From the NCBI RefSeq assembly GCF_017654505.1, contig NC_054536.1:31804946-31868945 (forward strand): a stretch of 64,000 nucleotides of DNA. The letters are read 5' to 3'. Position numbers and translations under genes: made by a program. The notes below the pieces were generated by a model. The model did not search any database and was not told the origin of the DNA. It was given only the letters and a program-made list of their open reading frames with translations. The first letter of the stretch is position 1. Each line of letters opens with the position of its first letter. Source of the stretch: Polyodon spathula (taxonomy: Eukaryota > Chordata > Actinopteri > Acipenseriformes > Polyodontidae). This document shows positions 11,699 through 24,879 of this stretch, in pieces.

Positions 11699-11911
11699 CC
11701 CTTAAAAAAAGTTTACCACAGTAAAAAATACCAAAGTGAAATGAAGCATAGTGAAAGCATGGTAAACCATAGGTAAAAATGGCAAATATTAGAAAGTTAT
11801 GGTAAAGCATATTAAAACATAAAACCAGAGTCAGCTATGGTAAATGCATAGTTTAACCATGTGAAAAGCATGGGAAAACTGCAAAAATACCAGGGTAAAC
11901 CTTTATAAGGG
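11699..11911. mobile_element. Small palindromic MITE with GTAAACCATGG-type subrepeats
   Basis: The left end CCCTTAAAAAAAGTTTACC and the right end (reverse complement) CCCTTATAAAGGTTTACC form inverted terminal repeats of about 20 bp. The 213-bp interior is a run of degenerate CATGGTAAA/GCATAGT motifs. This is a style common in fish MITEs. There is no coding sequence. Confidence 0.65.
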
Positions 11912-14550
11912 AAAGGCCCAAGCTGTTTATTTGTATTTTGGAATTATTGACACATTGTTTTTTTTTGTATTCTCTTCAATAACTCCTACCCACTCAAATA
12001 TCACCTGTTATCTGATTATGCTTCCACAGTTATGTCACAGACACTTGCTCATGTACTGTAGTGGCTTCATTCAGTTTGTCTATTGTAACAGGTGAGCCTT
12101 TGCTCAATGCTCTGCCGTCTGTGTCTTGTTGAAAATTTAAATTTGCATAACATTTAAGGTCTTTTTTTCCTAATAACTGTGACCTTCAAGTCCACTGCAA
12201 ATCTACTATTAGTGGTCTAATGTCCCATGGTTTTTGTTTCATCTCCACTGAGTATCAGCTTATTTTCCTTTAGTCAATTATTCACTCTGTCAAAAATCAC
12301 AGAGGAGTCAGTTTTTATTAACTTTGCCTTGTCTTACCCCTGAGTGACATTTGGGCTGAGTCGTCTTTGAGTTCAAAACTACCAAGCTTTTGTAATTAAG
12401 GTAAACAAGACACAGTCCTGAATCTCTTATCATACTGCTTTCATGAAGCACATTTATTGGACAGTAATACAACCTTTTAAATTAATTAAAAGACTTGACC
12501 ACTTCATCAGAAATGTTGTCTTTATCAGACAACAAATAGCCTTGTAAACTTTACTATTAATCCACAGCTTATGATAGAGGAATAGATTAATGCAGTATAG
12601 AATGATTAGATTCTTTAGCCCAGGAACTTCAGTCAGAGGTCAACCAGGGACATGTGATGGAGGACAACAACCCCCAAGAAGGGAGATACATTTGCAAAGG
12701 AGACAGTGAAGAGGCAGGGGAGAAAGTCTTCCAGAGTTGTCTTGTTCATGATAAGATTGATTAGCTAATATTATTTAGGGAAGGGGGCTGGGCCTTGCCC
12801 CTAGAAATAAAGCAAGCTTCAAACAGCTCTATAATGTAATACATTTTTGTGCAGCACTGATAAACAGTATATAAATGAAAAATATATTTACACTTGTGAA
12901 CCATCTGCAGCAAACCGAATGGTAGCACTTATACAATTATAGATTTGCAAACATAAAATGCAATTTATATATTAAAAAAAAAAAAAAAAATGTCTAAAAG
13001 TTTGGGGTTTTGTCAGTATGTTACAGTCCACATTTAGTAGTAAGCGGTACACAGTACATAGTAACAATAATAAACAAATCAGGTGGATCAAAAATTCAGT
13101 CACCTGAGGAAAAGTTATTATATCTACAAACAGTTATTAGCCCTATTCCATGACTGGTCCCATTTCATTGCAAAGATCAGTATGAAAGCTGTGTAGCTGT
13201 GTGGCTGAATCTTTCAAAACCTTTTTCCTAACTCTGTCCCCCCTTTTTCTGTTGGGCTTATCCAAAAGGATAAACAGAGGTGAGTTTATATGTTAATCAA
13301 GGAGAGAGGAGGGGAGAATGCAAAAGAAAATCTAATTTAAAAAAGTACAAAAGAATGATCTATTTTAGGCATAATTGGTACATTTTACAATTTAATCATC
13401 ATAAGATCTGCCACCGTGCTCACCTGGTTTCCTCCCACTGATGCACTTAATCAACAGTGGTGGAGGGAGCCAGCTTGAGCTGTGGTTACACAGTCATTTG
13501 TCATTGAGGAAGCAGCGGAGAAGAGCTCTGTCTCACTAATAGCATTATTTGTTATTCCGACACCAGGCAGATGCATTCTAATGCAATCCTAAACATAATG
13601 CAATACCTAAGAGAGATACAGATAGTAATTGTAAGTTGTGTGAGTTCCTTCATAATAACACCTGGCATCCCACGGATACTCTGACCTTCCAAAAGATGGC
13701 CGAGGGAGGTAGAAAGAACGACGATTTTTCCAGTGACATTTTTTTAAATATTTGTCATACAGTGCTGTAACTAGCTGCTTCATAGGCCAAGAAGCCTGAG
13801 AAGCCATCACAAATACCTTTACATCATTATTGAGGTTCTGAATGGCAGGCAAACACTGTAAGAGCCTGGTTTTTCTAGTAGAATGTGCCCCAACTAGTAA
13901 TAGAGACACAACAGACGTCTTTTGAAAGCTTAAACCCAGGGGATTTAATTCAAACCTGTTGTCCTTAGTCTAATTCTGCTGGTTTGATATTTACACCGGG
14001 CCCACTGAATTATATGAAATTGAGTTTCAATTTAAGAATAACTTGTATACCTTACCTTAGTGTACCAAAATTGGTCACAAATGAATCAAATACATATAAA
14101 CTGCCTGGTAATACAATCTGTCTGCCCGAGATGCAAACTAGGTTGATCATATGGTGTGAAATGTGATCTCTGCAGCATTATAATGCTGTGGAAATAGCAC
14201 AATTACAGTGGGTACACAATGAGCAGGTGGCACAGAGCAAGGACTATTAGTTGTTTTCTCCAAGACATCGGTCACCAGAGTGTATCAGCATTGGAAAAAC
14301 CAACACCAAGACAGGCAGCTGTGTTAGCTAGTAATTAGTGACAGAGAAAGGGAAATGATGATTAGAAAGTCTATATTTTCTAATGTTAATGACTAAATTG
14401 CTTAATATCCCTCAAGCCACAGTCCAGCACCTTGTGGTCTATGCCACATTTTGTCAACGCTGTGATCAAAGTACAGGTCCTACAGGCAGTAATAAAGTGG
14501 CCAGGTGGAGTGCAACACAATGCACAAGGTGGAGTGCAATCACAATGCAC
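11912..14550. other. Unassigned AT-rich sequence
   Basis: No recognised gene. A minus-strand 100-codon frame at 13607-13909 has no motif I know. 12974-12990 is an A run. No LTR or TIR was recognised. Confidence 0.4.
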
Positions 14551-14554
14551 ATAT

Positions 14555-14555
<1 letters not shown>

Positions 14556-14620
<65 letters not shown>
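14556..14620. repeat. (TA)n microsatellite
   Basis: About 32 TA dinucleotides with one interruption near 14595. Confidence 0.95.
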
Positions 14621-15369
14621 GTTTACCTGTACATTACAGAACATTCTAGATACATCATCAACTTAAGAAAAAAAATAAAAAAACTGGTGTTAACTTAGCA
14701 GTGTAATGTTTATTTATTAATGAACAGATTGTGCACAGTATGTGCATGTATTTTAAAAGACTTGTCAGATGTCTATATAAGGTTAGAATAGCATTTTAGT
14801 TGTCATCAGTCAGTTTTTTTTTCACGACTCTGACTGCAGTTATTACTTTGGAACATGAACAGCTTCGCACACAACCCCCTCAGTACAGTCATTCATTCAC
14901 AAAGCCCAGGAAGTGCCCTTTCATTCTCTTCGTCATTGTTAACGTCTGCACAAGTTGTTTGTATTTCTTGGTGTCATTCAGTCAGTCTCTGCTCAATTAC
15001 ACAATCAACCCACTTATAGCTGCTGTCTGACAGCAATTCACCCTGTGTTCTAAATGACGTTAAGCTGCATTAAGAAAAGGGAAAAAAAAATATAACACCT
15101 ACGGACTGCACGACAGAACAGAATTACAATTAGAGGGAACTATTCTCATAAATCAGGTTTTACAATGCTTTGAACATTTCCACAAGTAAATCCACTCTAG
15201 GTTTAATGGTAAAGTTTCCCCTTCCTGATCTTTGCTGGCATTTCATATTGTCTCTTGTGTAAATGCATAAATATGGTGTTTTGTTGCTAGTGTTGTCGTG
15301 TTTGTTTTTTGTGCACTGTTGTAATGAATTCTGACCCCTGTCGGTAAGATGAGGTTAAAAGTTCTATAA
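14621..15369. other. Unassigned AT-rich sequence
   Basis: Nothing recognised. Confidence 0.4.
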
Positions 15370-15374
15370 CCCCT

Positions 15375-15460
15375 CCTGCAGACAAGCCTCCTTTGCACAG
15401 TGGTTAAGACACTCGCTTGTACTGTGTGAGGTCACTGCCATATTACACTAGATTTGTGTG
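15375..15460 (+). mobile_element. tRNA-like SINE head
   Basis: GCCTCCTTTGCACAGTGGTT followed by AAGACACTCGCTT resembles the D-arm and anticodon side of a tRNA-derived SINE. The same motif occurs on the opposite strand at 19490-19560. The B box is poor and no tail was delimited. Confidence 0.4.
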
Positions 15461-16587
15461 ACTCACAATGCTTCTGGGAGGAAAAAAACATACAGGAAAT
15501 GCCACTGATAAGTCAAAGAGAGCAATACATGAAGGACCATAAAGGACAAGCAAATATTTAGACACAATGTAGGAAAATACGCCTGGAACATGACACAAAA
15601 TATGTGTAAATAGACTTACACATATTACTAATATTAATATTACATCATTGCAACTGAAACTTTTACAACAGAAATGCAGCTTTCATATATGACCAAATAC
15701 ATTTCAACGATTCTGTCTCCATTACAAGGCAATTGTACTTGCATAGCAGTGTGTGCTACATGTTGCATGTGTTTATTTTATATCCATGCCCAGCTATATG
15801 TTTACTAGCAATCAGGAATATTGCAGTCTTTCACTAAATACACTATCAGCTCTGCTATAAAGCATTCCCAGTTTCCACCACAAGAGGCCCCCCCTGCCAT
15901 TCAGAAACACAGAACCTACAGTGAAATAAAAACAAGTGCTGGCTGAGAAGAGACAAGATCAGCCTAGGAATCTTTCAGAGCATACAATAGATTTAACTTC
16001 AGCACTCAATGAAGGAATGGTTTGCCAAATGCTAAACTAGACCTAGAAGAATGTGGCAGAGCTGTGTGTTGTGGACTATCTGTCACATGCAGCATACAGT
16101 AAGTGCTACTGAAGGCAGCCCCTGTATACTGCCTAAATCCCCAAATCATTTTATTATTTTTTTTAATATACCAACTGCTTTACAAAATTGTTGCAGTCAG
16201 ACAAGACAGCAGTTGAAAACCCTGAGCTAAATTCTTGTTGCATGACACACAGCCTTTCATCTGTCATTAGAGTTCCTGGGCACCTTTTAAACAGTCAATT
16301 ATAAAACTTGTGTCAAAAGTGAAGAGACAGCCAGCAGACCAATGGACTAATTGCATGTGTGGCTTCCCTAGGGTAGAAGCCCCAACTGTAGCCAGTGCCT
16401 GAGATTAGTACAGCTCAGAGGCATGCTCTCTAACCAGCCTGGCCCACTCCTCAGCAGCAGGCACCATTCATGTTTAGAAATGATTATCAAAGATGTCCCA
16501 GGAGAGGAACATACAGGGTACAAGAAGTACCTTCAGTACAGAACATAGCACTCTACCGTTACAAAGGCACCCATAAGAAAGGTGCAG
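15461..16587. other. Unassigned sequence
   Basis: Nothing recognised. Confidence 0.4.
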
Positions 16588-16599
16588 CAATGGTTACTT

Positions 16600-16663
16600 T
16601 TTAAAAAAAAAATTGAATCGCCAATGATTTAACCCCTGATTTTCTCCAAATTTGGAATGCCCA

Positions 16664-16714
<51 letters not shown>

Positions 16715-17077
16715 TCTCCTTCACCGAAGTGATTCCCACATAGCTCAGGGACCCGAGGCTCAGCGGGCGTCATCCAATCCCATGGGCCAATCGCCGCCTT
16801 TTTACATCCAGGAACTCGAGAGCAGATGTCCGCAGGCTACCGGCCTCTGGAGGACAAAGACCAGCCTAGCAAATCTCTGCCTCTTAGCTCACTCGGTGCC
16901 TGACCTGTAGGGGTCACCGCAGAGTGGTGAGGACAAAGAGTCGGATCCCATCTCCCCAACCCCAACAGATTCCCAGCAAAGACCGGCTGCATCGAACAAC
17001 CAGGATTCAAACTTGCAATCTCTGGTTGTACGCGCAGCAGTACTTTTATGAGGGGAGCCATTCGGGGACACCCCTAA
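16600..17077 (-). mobile_element. tRNA-derived SINE with perfect 12-bp target duplication
   Basis: Flanked on both sides by CAATGGTTACTT (16588-16599 and 17078-17089). On the minus strand the head has an A-box-like CCCGAATGGCTCCCC and a B-box-like GTTTGAATCCTGG. The tail block (GGAATGCCCAATT, ATTTAACCCCTGATTTTC on the plus strand) is shared with SINEs at 10.0 and 36.6 kb. An ATT microsatellite has grown inside the tail. At 478 bp it is long for a SINE, so it may be composite. Confidence 0.8.
16663..16714. repeat. (ATT)n microsatellite inside the SINE
   Basis: About 17 ATT trinucleotides, within the 3' part of the SINE on the minus strand. Confidence 0.95.
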
Positions 17078-17208
17078 CAATGGTTACTTCTAAAGCATCC
17101 AAGGGAAGAAACCATGGCTGTGGGGAAACTGTTATGCATATGTTCTAAGTGTTATCTACATGGGATCAATGTAACCTATAGCTACCTGAATGTACAGTAC
17201 TGTATATA

Positions 17209-18813
17209 CGGTGCCTATAGAAAGTCTACACCCCCTTGAACTTTTTCACATTTTGTTGTGTCAGTGCGTGACAGTTTCATACATTTAAATGAGCATTTTT
17301 TCCCCCACTTATCTACACACCATGCTCCACACTGTTAAGGGGAAAAAAGTTTTTAGTTAGAAAAAAATTATATATAAAATACAAAACTGAAAGATCATAA
17401 TTGGATAAGTCTCTACCCCCCTGAGTTAATACTTGGTAGACGCACCTTTGGCAGCAATTACAGCTGTGTGTCTGTTGGGATAGGTCTCTACCAACTTTGC
17501 ACACCTAGATTTGACAATATTTGACCATTCTTCTTTACAAAACTGTTCAAGCTCTGTCAAGTTCATCTGGAAGTGCTGATGGACAGCAATCTTCAAGCCT
17601 TGCCACAAATTTTTTATCGGATCTAGGTCGGGGCTCTGACTGGGCCATTCAAGGACATTTACTTTTTGTTCCTTTGCTTCTCCAGTGTAGCTTTGGCTGT
17701 GTGCTTTGGGTCATTGTTTTGCTGAAAGGTGAACTTCTGTCCCAGTTTCAGCATTTTTGCAGAGGACAGTAGGTTTTCCTCAACGACTTCTCTGTATTCT
17801 GCTCCATTCATTTTCCCTTCTATTCTGACAAGTGCCCCAGTCCCTGCCGATGAGATACATCCCCATAACATGATGCTGCCACCACCATGCCTCACAGTAG
17901 GGATGGTGTTCTTTGGGTGATGTGCTGTGTTGAGTTTGCGCCAAACATAATACTTTGCAATTTTCCAAAAGGTTCCATTTTAGTTTCATCAGGCGACAAA
18001 ACATTTTGCCACATGGCTACAGAAGTGTTTGTTTGCATACTTCAAACGGGATTCAAGGTGAGCTTTCTTGAGTAATGGCTTCCTTCAGGCCAGATTTGTA
18101 GAGTGTTTGGGATATTGTTGTCACATGCACACTTTGACCAGTCTTGGCCATAAAAGCCTGTAGCTCTTGCAAAGTTGCCATTGGCCTCTTGGCAGCCTCT
18201 TTGATCAGCCTCCTTCTTGCTCGGTCATAAAGTTTGGAGGGATGATCTGATCTAGGCAGGGTCTTGGTGGTGCCATACACCTTCCACTTCTTAATAATCA
18301 TCTTGACCGTGCTCCAAGGGATATTCAAGATCTTTGATGTTTTTTTATACCCATCCCCTAATCTGTGCCTTTCAACAACTTTGTCCCGAAGTTCTTTTGA
18401 AAGCGTCTTGGTGCTCATGGTTGAATCTTTGCTTTGAAATGCACTACCCAGCAGAGGGAACCTACAGGACCTGCTAAATTTATCCTGAAATCATGTGAAT
18501 CACTACAATTTAACACAGGTGGAGGCCACTTCACTTGGTGTGTGATTTTGAAGGCAATTGGGTAAACCTGAGCTAATTTAGGATTGCTATCACAAGGTGG
18601 GTGGACACTTATTCAACTAAGCTATTTCAATTTTTATTTTTAATTAATTTTCTACAAATTTCTAAAATATTTTTTTCACTTGGAAGTTGTGGGGTAGGAT
18701 GTGTAGATAAATGAAAAAAACAAACAAACAATTTTAATGCATTTTAATTCCAGACTATAAGGCAACAAAAGGTTAAAATTTTGAAAGGAGGTGTAGACTT
18801 TCTATAGGCACTG
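17209..18813 (-). mobile_element. Complete Tc1/mariner element with dead transposase (Tc1-1)
   Basis: Inverted ends CGGTGCCTATAGAAAGTC (left) and CAGTGCCTATAGAAAGTC (right, reverse complement) enclose 1605 bp. TA dinucleotides flank it at 17207-17208 and 18814-18815, the Tc1 target duplication. The transposase is encoded on the minus strand. Typical size, both ends and one transposase gene make it structurally complete. Confidence 0.93.
17426..18418 (-). pseudogene. Tc1 transposase pseudogene (Tc1-1)
   Basis: The minus-strand start at 18418 opens MSTKTLSKELRDKVVERHR, the usual Tc1 helix-turn-helix region, with SKILNIPWSTVKMIIKKWK as the second recognition unit. [10 protein letters not shown], the GT-G linker and [13 protein letters not shown] follow, and the end is IAAKGASTKY. 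Frameshifts break it near 18050, 17890 and 17660. The first catalytic Asp survives (SPDETK). The second is Asn (QQNNDPKH, codon 17716-17718) and the Glu is Lys (PIKNLW, codon 17612-17614). Both are G-to-A changes on the coding strand, so the catalytic centre is destroyed. Confidence 0.93.
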
Positions 18814-19038
18814 TAGTACTAGTCACTATTTCAAAACAAATGCATTGAAATGTTGTTTCATAACACTTTCCTAAAGATAATTTTTTACATTGGAATAAAG
18901 AAAATTCCAGAATGAAATGCTATTTGAACACAAGGGACTGGCTATCTTTTAAATCAGTTTTGTATTCCTACTGGCAGAAACACCAGACACACGTTCCTAA
19001 AAAGAATGAGTCAGAAATTACAGAGCTTTATTAGACTG

Positions 19039-19471
19039 TGTGACCCAGATGGCTTGTGCTGACGTCAGCCCAGGACTTTGAGAGACACAGTATGGTGAGT
19101 GAAGCTTTACTGCAAAACAAAATGATTAAACAAAACAAAACACTAAACAAACAAAACGGCAAGTTGGCCAAAATAAACAAACAAAAACCAGCAAACTAAC
19201 TCCAAAACCAGTATTGTGCTGGTCCTCCATCTAGACTAGCAATTGTTTTATAATTTATATTTGTTTCTCCCGACTCTCACCCGTTCTACACAGCAAACAC
19301 ACCAACCTTGAGTGTGACATCTGTGACTGCTTTTATGCAGCTGTGCCGGGACTCAATTATTCAATTGAATACGGACACAGTCTGCATGTGAACTACTTTA
19401 CACACCCTTGCCCAAATACATACATACTTATAAACAATAACACACCACGTAAAACATAAGTCAATGTAACA
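19039..19471 (-). mobile_element. Solo LTR, family C, copy 1
   Basis: Starts TGTGACCCAG and ends ATGTAACA on the plus strand. It shares ordered blocks with the family C copies at 32.3 and 62.7 kb: GACGTCAG near the left end, TATTGTGCTGGTCC at 19211-19224, and GCTTTTATGCAGCTGTGCC, which read on the minus strand gives a GCATAAAAGC TATA-like box. Flanks do not give a clear duplication (GACTG/GGCAG). Confidence 0.65.
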
Positions 19472-19477
19472 GGCAGA

Positions 19478-19560
19478 GGCTGGGTGCAAACTGGAGACCA
19501 TGCATACAGCAAGCAAGTCTCTTAACCACTATGCAAAGGAGTCAGCCTTGTATGGATTCT
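19478..19560 (-). mobile_element. tRNA-like SINE head
   Basis: On the minus strand it reads CTCCTTTGCATAGTGGTTAA then GAGACTTGCTTGC and ends GGTCTCCAGTTTGCACCC, a B-box-like end. It is the same type as the 15.4-kb copy and directly abuts the family C LTR. Confidence 0.45.
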
Positions 19561-19561
19561 T

Positions 19562-22500
19562 GGTTGTAGGGTTTAAAATCTCATCTCTTCTCACCACCTG
19601 GTATCCATAATGGCAGTGGTGTGGTACAGCCATACACCTTGCCTATGGGTCCTGTAGGTCATTGGTAACATGTACAGTAGTTCTGGATATGTTAGCAGAC
19701 ATATCCCTAACACTTCTATTTACAGTACATGGAATTTAAAGGAGTTGGGTGAGGAGCAGATACACATGCATAACATAGGAGCTAATTACACTTAATATTC
19801 TCCGATCATATGATATGTGAATTCCATCAATAAACATTCTCCATGAATCTGGATGATAGGGCAGGACTGTGATGGCTGTGAGTACAGGATGCAAGATGCA
19901 TTACTGATGTTCTTTAGGAACCTGCCTGTCTGAGTCTCCACTATGCCTGTGATCAGAGGCGCGCTGGGGGGAGTAGTGACAGATCACACATGTGTGTCAA
20001 GACAGGTCGATCCTAGCACTGGGGACTTTAACATTCTTTGGTACTTTCAGATTCACTGCACTAAGCAGCACTGTTAGGCACAGAGTGAGAGGTTCTCTCT
20101 GTCTTTTGACAAGTGGGTCTGTAGATGAAATGGTTTAATGGAAAGAAAAATGATACTGCCCTACAACAATTACATTCCAGCACATCGGCAAAGCTGAAGG
20201 TAAATGGCCTTTTTTTATTCAGAAAGGTAATGGATTGACACTACAGATGGAAGGATAGCATTGTGTTTTGATCCATATCAGATACAATGAAGGCTGCAGG
20301 TGAGGCTGGTTGTCCTGAGCACATTAGACACAAATATTTGAGTAAAGGATGCTATGTTTCATTAAAACCAATGATTCAGTATCATAAGCTAATCGGCTTC
20401 CAGTTTTAGTGGGCATTAGACAGTAGATGCCCATTGGAATGTCACCGCATCACCCATGAATCAAATTTAAAATCAGTCCAAGCAAGTAACAGCTGTTTCA
20501 TTTTGAATTGCTGTATTTTTAAGCTTATTGTAAAAATTGTCATATAGGTCGTTCCCCCCCTTTTTGAGACTTCAATTTTCTGGAAACTTTAATTTTATTT
20601 AAAATTTTAATTTTTTTATTTTTGCAATTTATTCTTTTTCTACATGCACAACACCGATAAATAATAAAACAAAGATACACAGGTTTAGTTTCAAAATAAC
20701 TCTTATCTGCAACATTTTAATCTATTAATAAGTTTACAGTGTTGTTTTTCATTTTTAGTTAAACTGCTAGAAACTATTCATTTTTTAAATTTAAAAAGTA
20801 ATAACTAACAGAGTGTAAAATCAAGTTATATATTGCACATCACATCTGTACTAAACCACAGGTATTTTATTATAGCTTATCAACTACCCAAACAAATTCA
20901 AAAGGACAGCTTTGCTTTACTGAACATTTCTTCCCAAAACCATACTTAGAAAATAGTTCCCGCTCCACTAGCTTTTACAAATTCATTGTATTCATTCATA
21001 TTTAAAAGAAAAGTATTAAACAGTACTGCTTCATCAATTAAAAAGAGGAAAAAAAACATAAACTAAATCATGCACCATTTAATAACCATAAAGAAAACAT
21101 TTTTGTGTGAGCCATAACCATGGCTGTAGTAATCCCATTGTGGCAATGGTACAGTAGTTTAATATTAGACACATCGGCACATGCGTCGTTCCTCCCTTAT
21201 AAGGGCCCTGCAGAAATGCCTAGAAAATCAACTTATTCAATGTTTTTTACAGGTAGTTCACATCTAGTGGATAGTAAATACTAAAACAAAGACAACAATT
21301 GTTCTAAATGTCTTATTATCCACCAAAATCAGCCAATCAGTAGTTTGCACCGACGAAAGCAACCAGTCCTTTACCTGCAACTGCTGGGTCAGCCAATCAC
21401 AATAATATTGCTCCATTTATTTATCTGGCATAGTTCAGATAAACTATAAGCAGCCCTGACAAGTAAAAAAGTAGTATTTGTTTAGTAAAGTTATAAATTT
21501 TTTCTAATTATTTGTGTGATCCTTTATGAACATTTCCTAAAGCTTTTCTCAGCTGAAGGGTACCTGGTGAATCATTGCAACTTCAACGTAAATGTAAGTT
21601 TTTTTAAGAAAATAATGAGAAAATAATTTTCTAATAGTGATAGTGCCCTCTCGATGAAGGGGCGCATACTGGTCAACTACCACACAGTAGAGCCTTCATT
21701 GACAGGCACGATCGCTTAAATATCAATGATGTTTGCAAGAGGGTATGTCATCGTAAAGAAAGTTTTTTTGTGATAAGGAATAAGGTGTATGCAAGTGCTG
21801 CAGATTTCACTGAAGAATGAGAAACTGAAAATAAAAAGCAAAACTCGCTGGTCTTTAAGGCCAGGATGCACCATAAAGGTTCCCTTCTAAGGCTTATGGG
21901 GAGTTTCAGGACCTTGGATAGCAGCAGCCAGTAGGGAAAGCTCTGTGCAGTGCAAGCTTCTAGGCAAGGCTGACTGCTCCAACAGCCATTTAGAATTACC
22001 TCTCTATCAGATCAGACAGACAACATCTAGACCTGGGATAGATTCTTTCGGCACAATGTTGTATTTATGTTCTTGTTATTCGTTGAGTGAAAGTATGAGG
22101 GCCACACTACTACAGTCGGCACCATCAGATAAAATAACCTGCATGTCTACTGATTATTTCCCTGGGTAAAATGTCAGCTGTGAAAACAAGGCACGTGATC
22201 AAATCATGAACATATCTGAATTCAGTAACTTAAACAATATCCACAAGCACTGAAAAAATTGCCAACTATAAATTGAGAATTGAAATGCCTTTTCACTCAA
22301 GCACTCTTGAAGGTGTTTAATAATAACAATACAAATAATAACATTAATAATATAGGTCATGATTCGCTGAACCTTAGCAGCTACACTCAATAGCAGAAAC
22401 CCGACTACTGCAGTTCGTCTTATACGACGACCCAACCACTCAGTCATCTCTTATAACCAGATATCACTTTTAAAGGACTCATCACGATGCAATGGGTCCA

Positions 22501-22782
22501 AAAAGAATGGAATGAAAGTGCTGATCAAGTCTGTCTGTCTGTTCAAGGAGCCTTTGCAAGGACTTTAAAACCATATCAGTTAACAGACAGGTAGCATGTT
22601 AATCATGTGTGCTTTCCCTTGCCTGTTATTTAACCAGGCGCTTATCCTGACTTCACAGTGAATGCTTTTAGGTTTTTCAGACCACAAACAGACACCCGTA
22701 CAGAGCATTCCATTCAATCCATTCTTGACAAGGAAATTGTGGTACAGCAATGCAATTCCTAGAAAACCAACGTGTTTTATAT
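19562..22782. other. Unassigned AT-rich sequence
   Basis: No recognisable gene, RNA gene or repeat family. Only short open frames that look like chance. Confidence 0.4.
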
Positions 22783-22946
22783 ACAGAACTCTGTTGAACT
22801 GTTGTACTATTACTTTTCTTCTAATGTATTTGGTAACATCAATTTTCCCAGTTACTAATCACAATAGAACCCTGATTATTGGGCATTGCCTTGGAAGTTG
22901 ACTGTGGCTATCTCACCTTTCTGATGTGGTCAACTACCAGATTGTA
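22783..22946 (+). repeat. Duplicated 164-bp segment, copy 1
   Basis: By eye it aligns without gaps to 25193-25356 with about 9 mismatches, roughly 94% identity. No coding frame is shared. The family is unknown. Confidence 0.85.
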
Positions 22947-24870
22947 ATGCCCTCTAACTGAATATTGATTGCATTGACATATCAACCAGTCCCCTGTATT
23001 GGCTGAGATAATTCATTACCCTCTTCATATTAACAATCAGACAGCTCCACAGCCTCCACCAGGTGAAGATTCCATTAATGGAACTGCAAGAAGCACTTTG
23101 TAACTGTCCCATTCTCCAGTTAGGACTAAGCTGGTGGAGGCTTTGAAGCTGTTGTGACCAGTTCACCGCTCCTGCTGTGCTTCCCTTTTTTCCCCACTGT
23201 ACCACTCCTCATTCACGTTTAATTCCTTCCTTAATTCATTCATTTTTCAATTCAGAAGTTGCAGTGACTGGAAAGCAACAACTTCGCAGCTCTGTGATGA
23301 ACACTCTACTGATGTCCACAGTATCAGCAGGGCTGTTAGAAGAGATTTTTAACTGGTTTACCCCAAGATTTCTAGGGGGTCAGCACAACACACACAGTAT
23401 TACACAGGCACGCTCACATGAGCATTACATGTCTATCAGCCATGAAAGCCAATCAAGTGTTTCACAAACCCCCCCAGAACTCCATAACAGGTGAAGCAAA
23501 TTTGCCAAATGTAAATACTATGTTACTAAGGTTAACATTGGTCAGATTGGGAATGGCCATATACAAAATTCCACAGCTTCACAGTAATTCAGGTTAGTTT
23601 ACAAAAAACAAACAAACAAACAAGCTTAAATATATTCAAACACAGTGACATTGAATTGTATAAATATTCAAGTTCTAGTCAACTACATATTGGAAGAACC
23701 TGCAAGTTCTCAAAGTGTATCTGTGTAGAAGCGCTTAGTGCAGTGTCGGAGGAAAGGGGGCTGTCATTAAGCATCTGCTGTGCAGAAGGAGAATAAGGCA
23801 GATAATGCAAGCGAATCAACTTCATACATAATGCATCAGGGAACAGGAATTTTAATCAACTGTCGCTCGCATTCTGAATACACTAGGTCAAATCCAACAG
23901 CCACATGTAGGAATCTGGCACTTTGAAATGTTAATAGGACAGCTGCATAACCATAAACTCTGAACAGATGTCTCACTAATAACAAGCCTGAAAGCCTACC
24001 TTCAGTGGACAGAAAATGTCAACATTTATTAGGCCGAGGAGGGGGTGTGGGGGAGTTAACAGTAACACATTCTGTTATTTTTATTTTCATCCCATCTTCA
24101 ATGACACCTCTGTTCTCTGCCCGAGGGTCGTTTCTCAACGTGTAGGATAACTCGGGCACCTTGTAATTCACTTTTTAAAATGTAAATGCGTGTCAGTGCA
24201 TTTTCTGTTTCAAAACTCTCCTATGTCTCTTACTAAAACAGTACTTAATATAATTAATGTTTACTTTGGACATTTGCATTATCCCACTACTCCTATTATT
24301 CACTTTGTCAGACATGTTATTTGCAACTCGCAGAATAAAATAATATTTTCTCAATAATACAGTTTAGGACATAACAAGCATAGAGCTAACAAAATGAGTC
24401 TGTAAGGCTAAATCAGCAATATACCTTTTCTACCTCTATCCCAGCTCCCCTGCACCTCTCAGCACTCTACTGCATGTTCTGCAAGTCAATAGAAGTTGTA
24501 CGTGGTGGCCTACACAGTATATGAAAGACACTCAGTTTTTGCCATTCCCTGAAGACAGAAAACACGATAAATGTATACTGTGCTGTAGGAAACTGTCAGA
24601 TAAGACTGCCACTGCGCTCTTACTTCACCCATGTTCTCAAGGCTTTCCAGCACACACTGCTTAACTGGTACAGTAGGTGGGTTCACTTCCGACAACATAG
24701 GTAGTCACCACTATTGGGCAAGTCAGTGGGTTGCTGAGGATTTAAAAGTTCTCTGAAACAGTCTAATATGCCTTAGATCAGTGGTTCTCAGTCCTGGTCC
24801 TGGAGACCCCCCTGTGTCTGCTGTTACTTTTTTCCCCAACTCAATCTCTTTATTGAACACTCAATTAAAA
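22947..24870. other. Unassigned sequence
   Basis: Nothing recognised. Several short open frames have no known motif. Confidence 0.4.
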
Positions 24871-24879
24871 CTAACTAAT

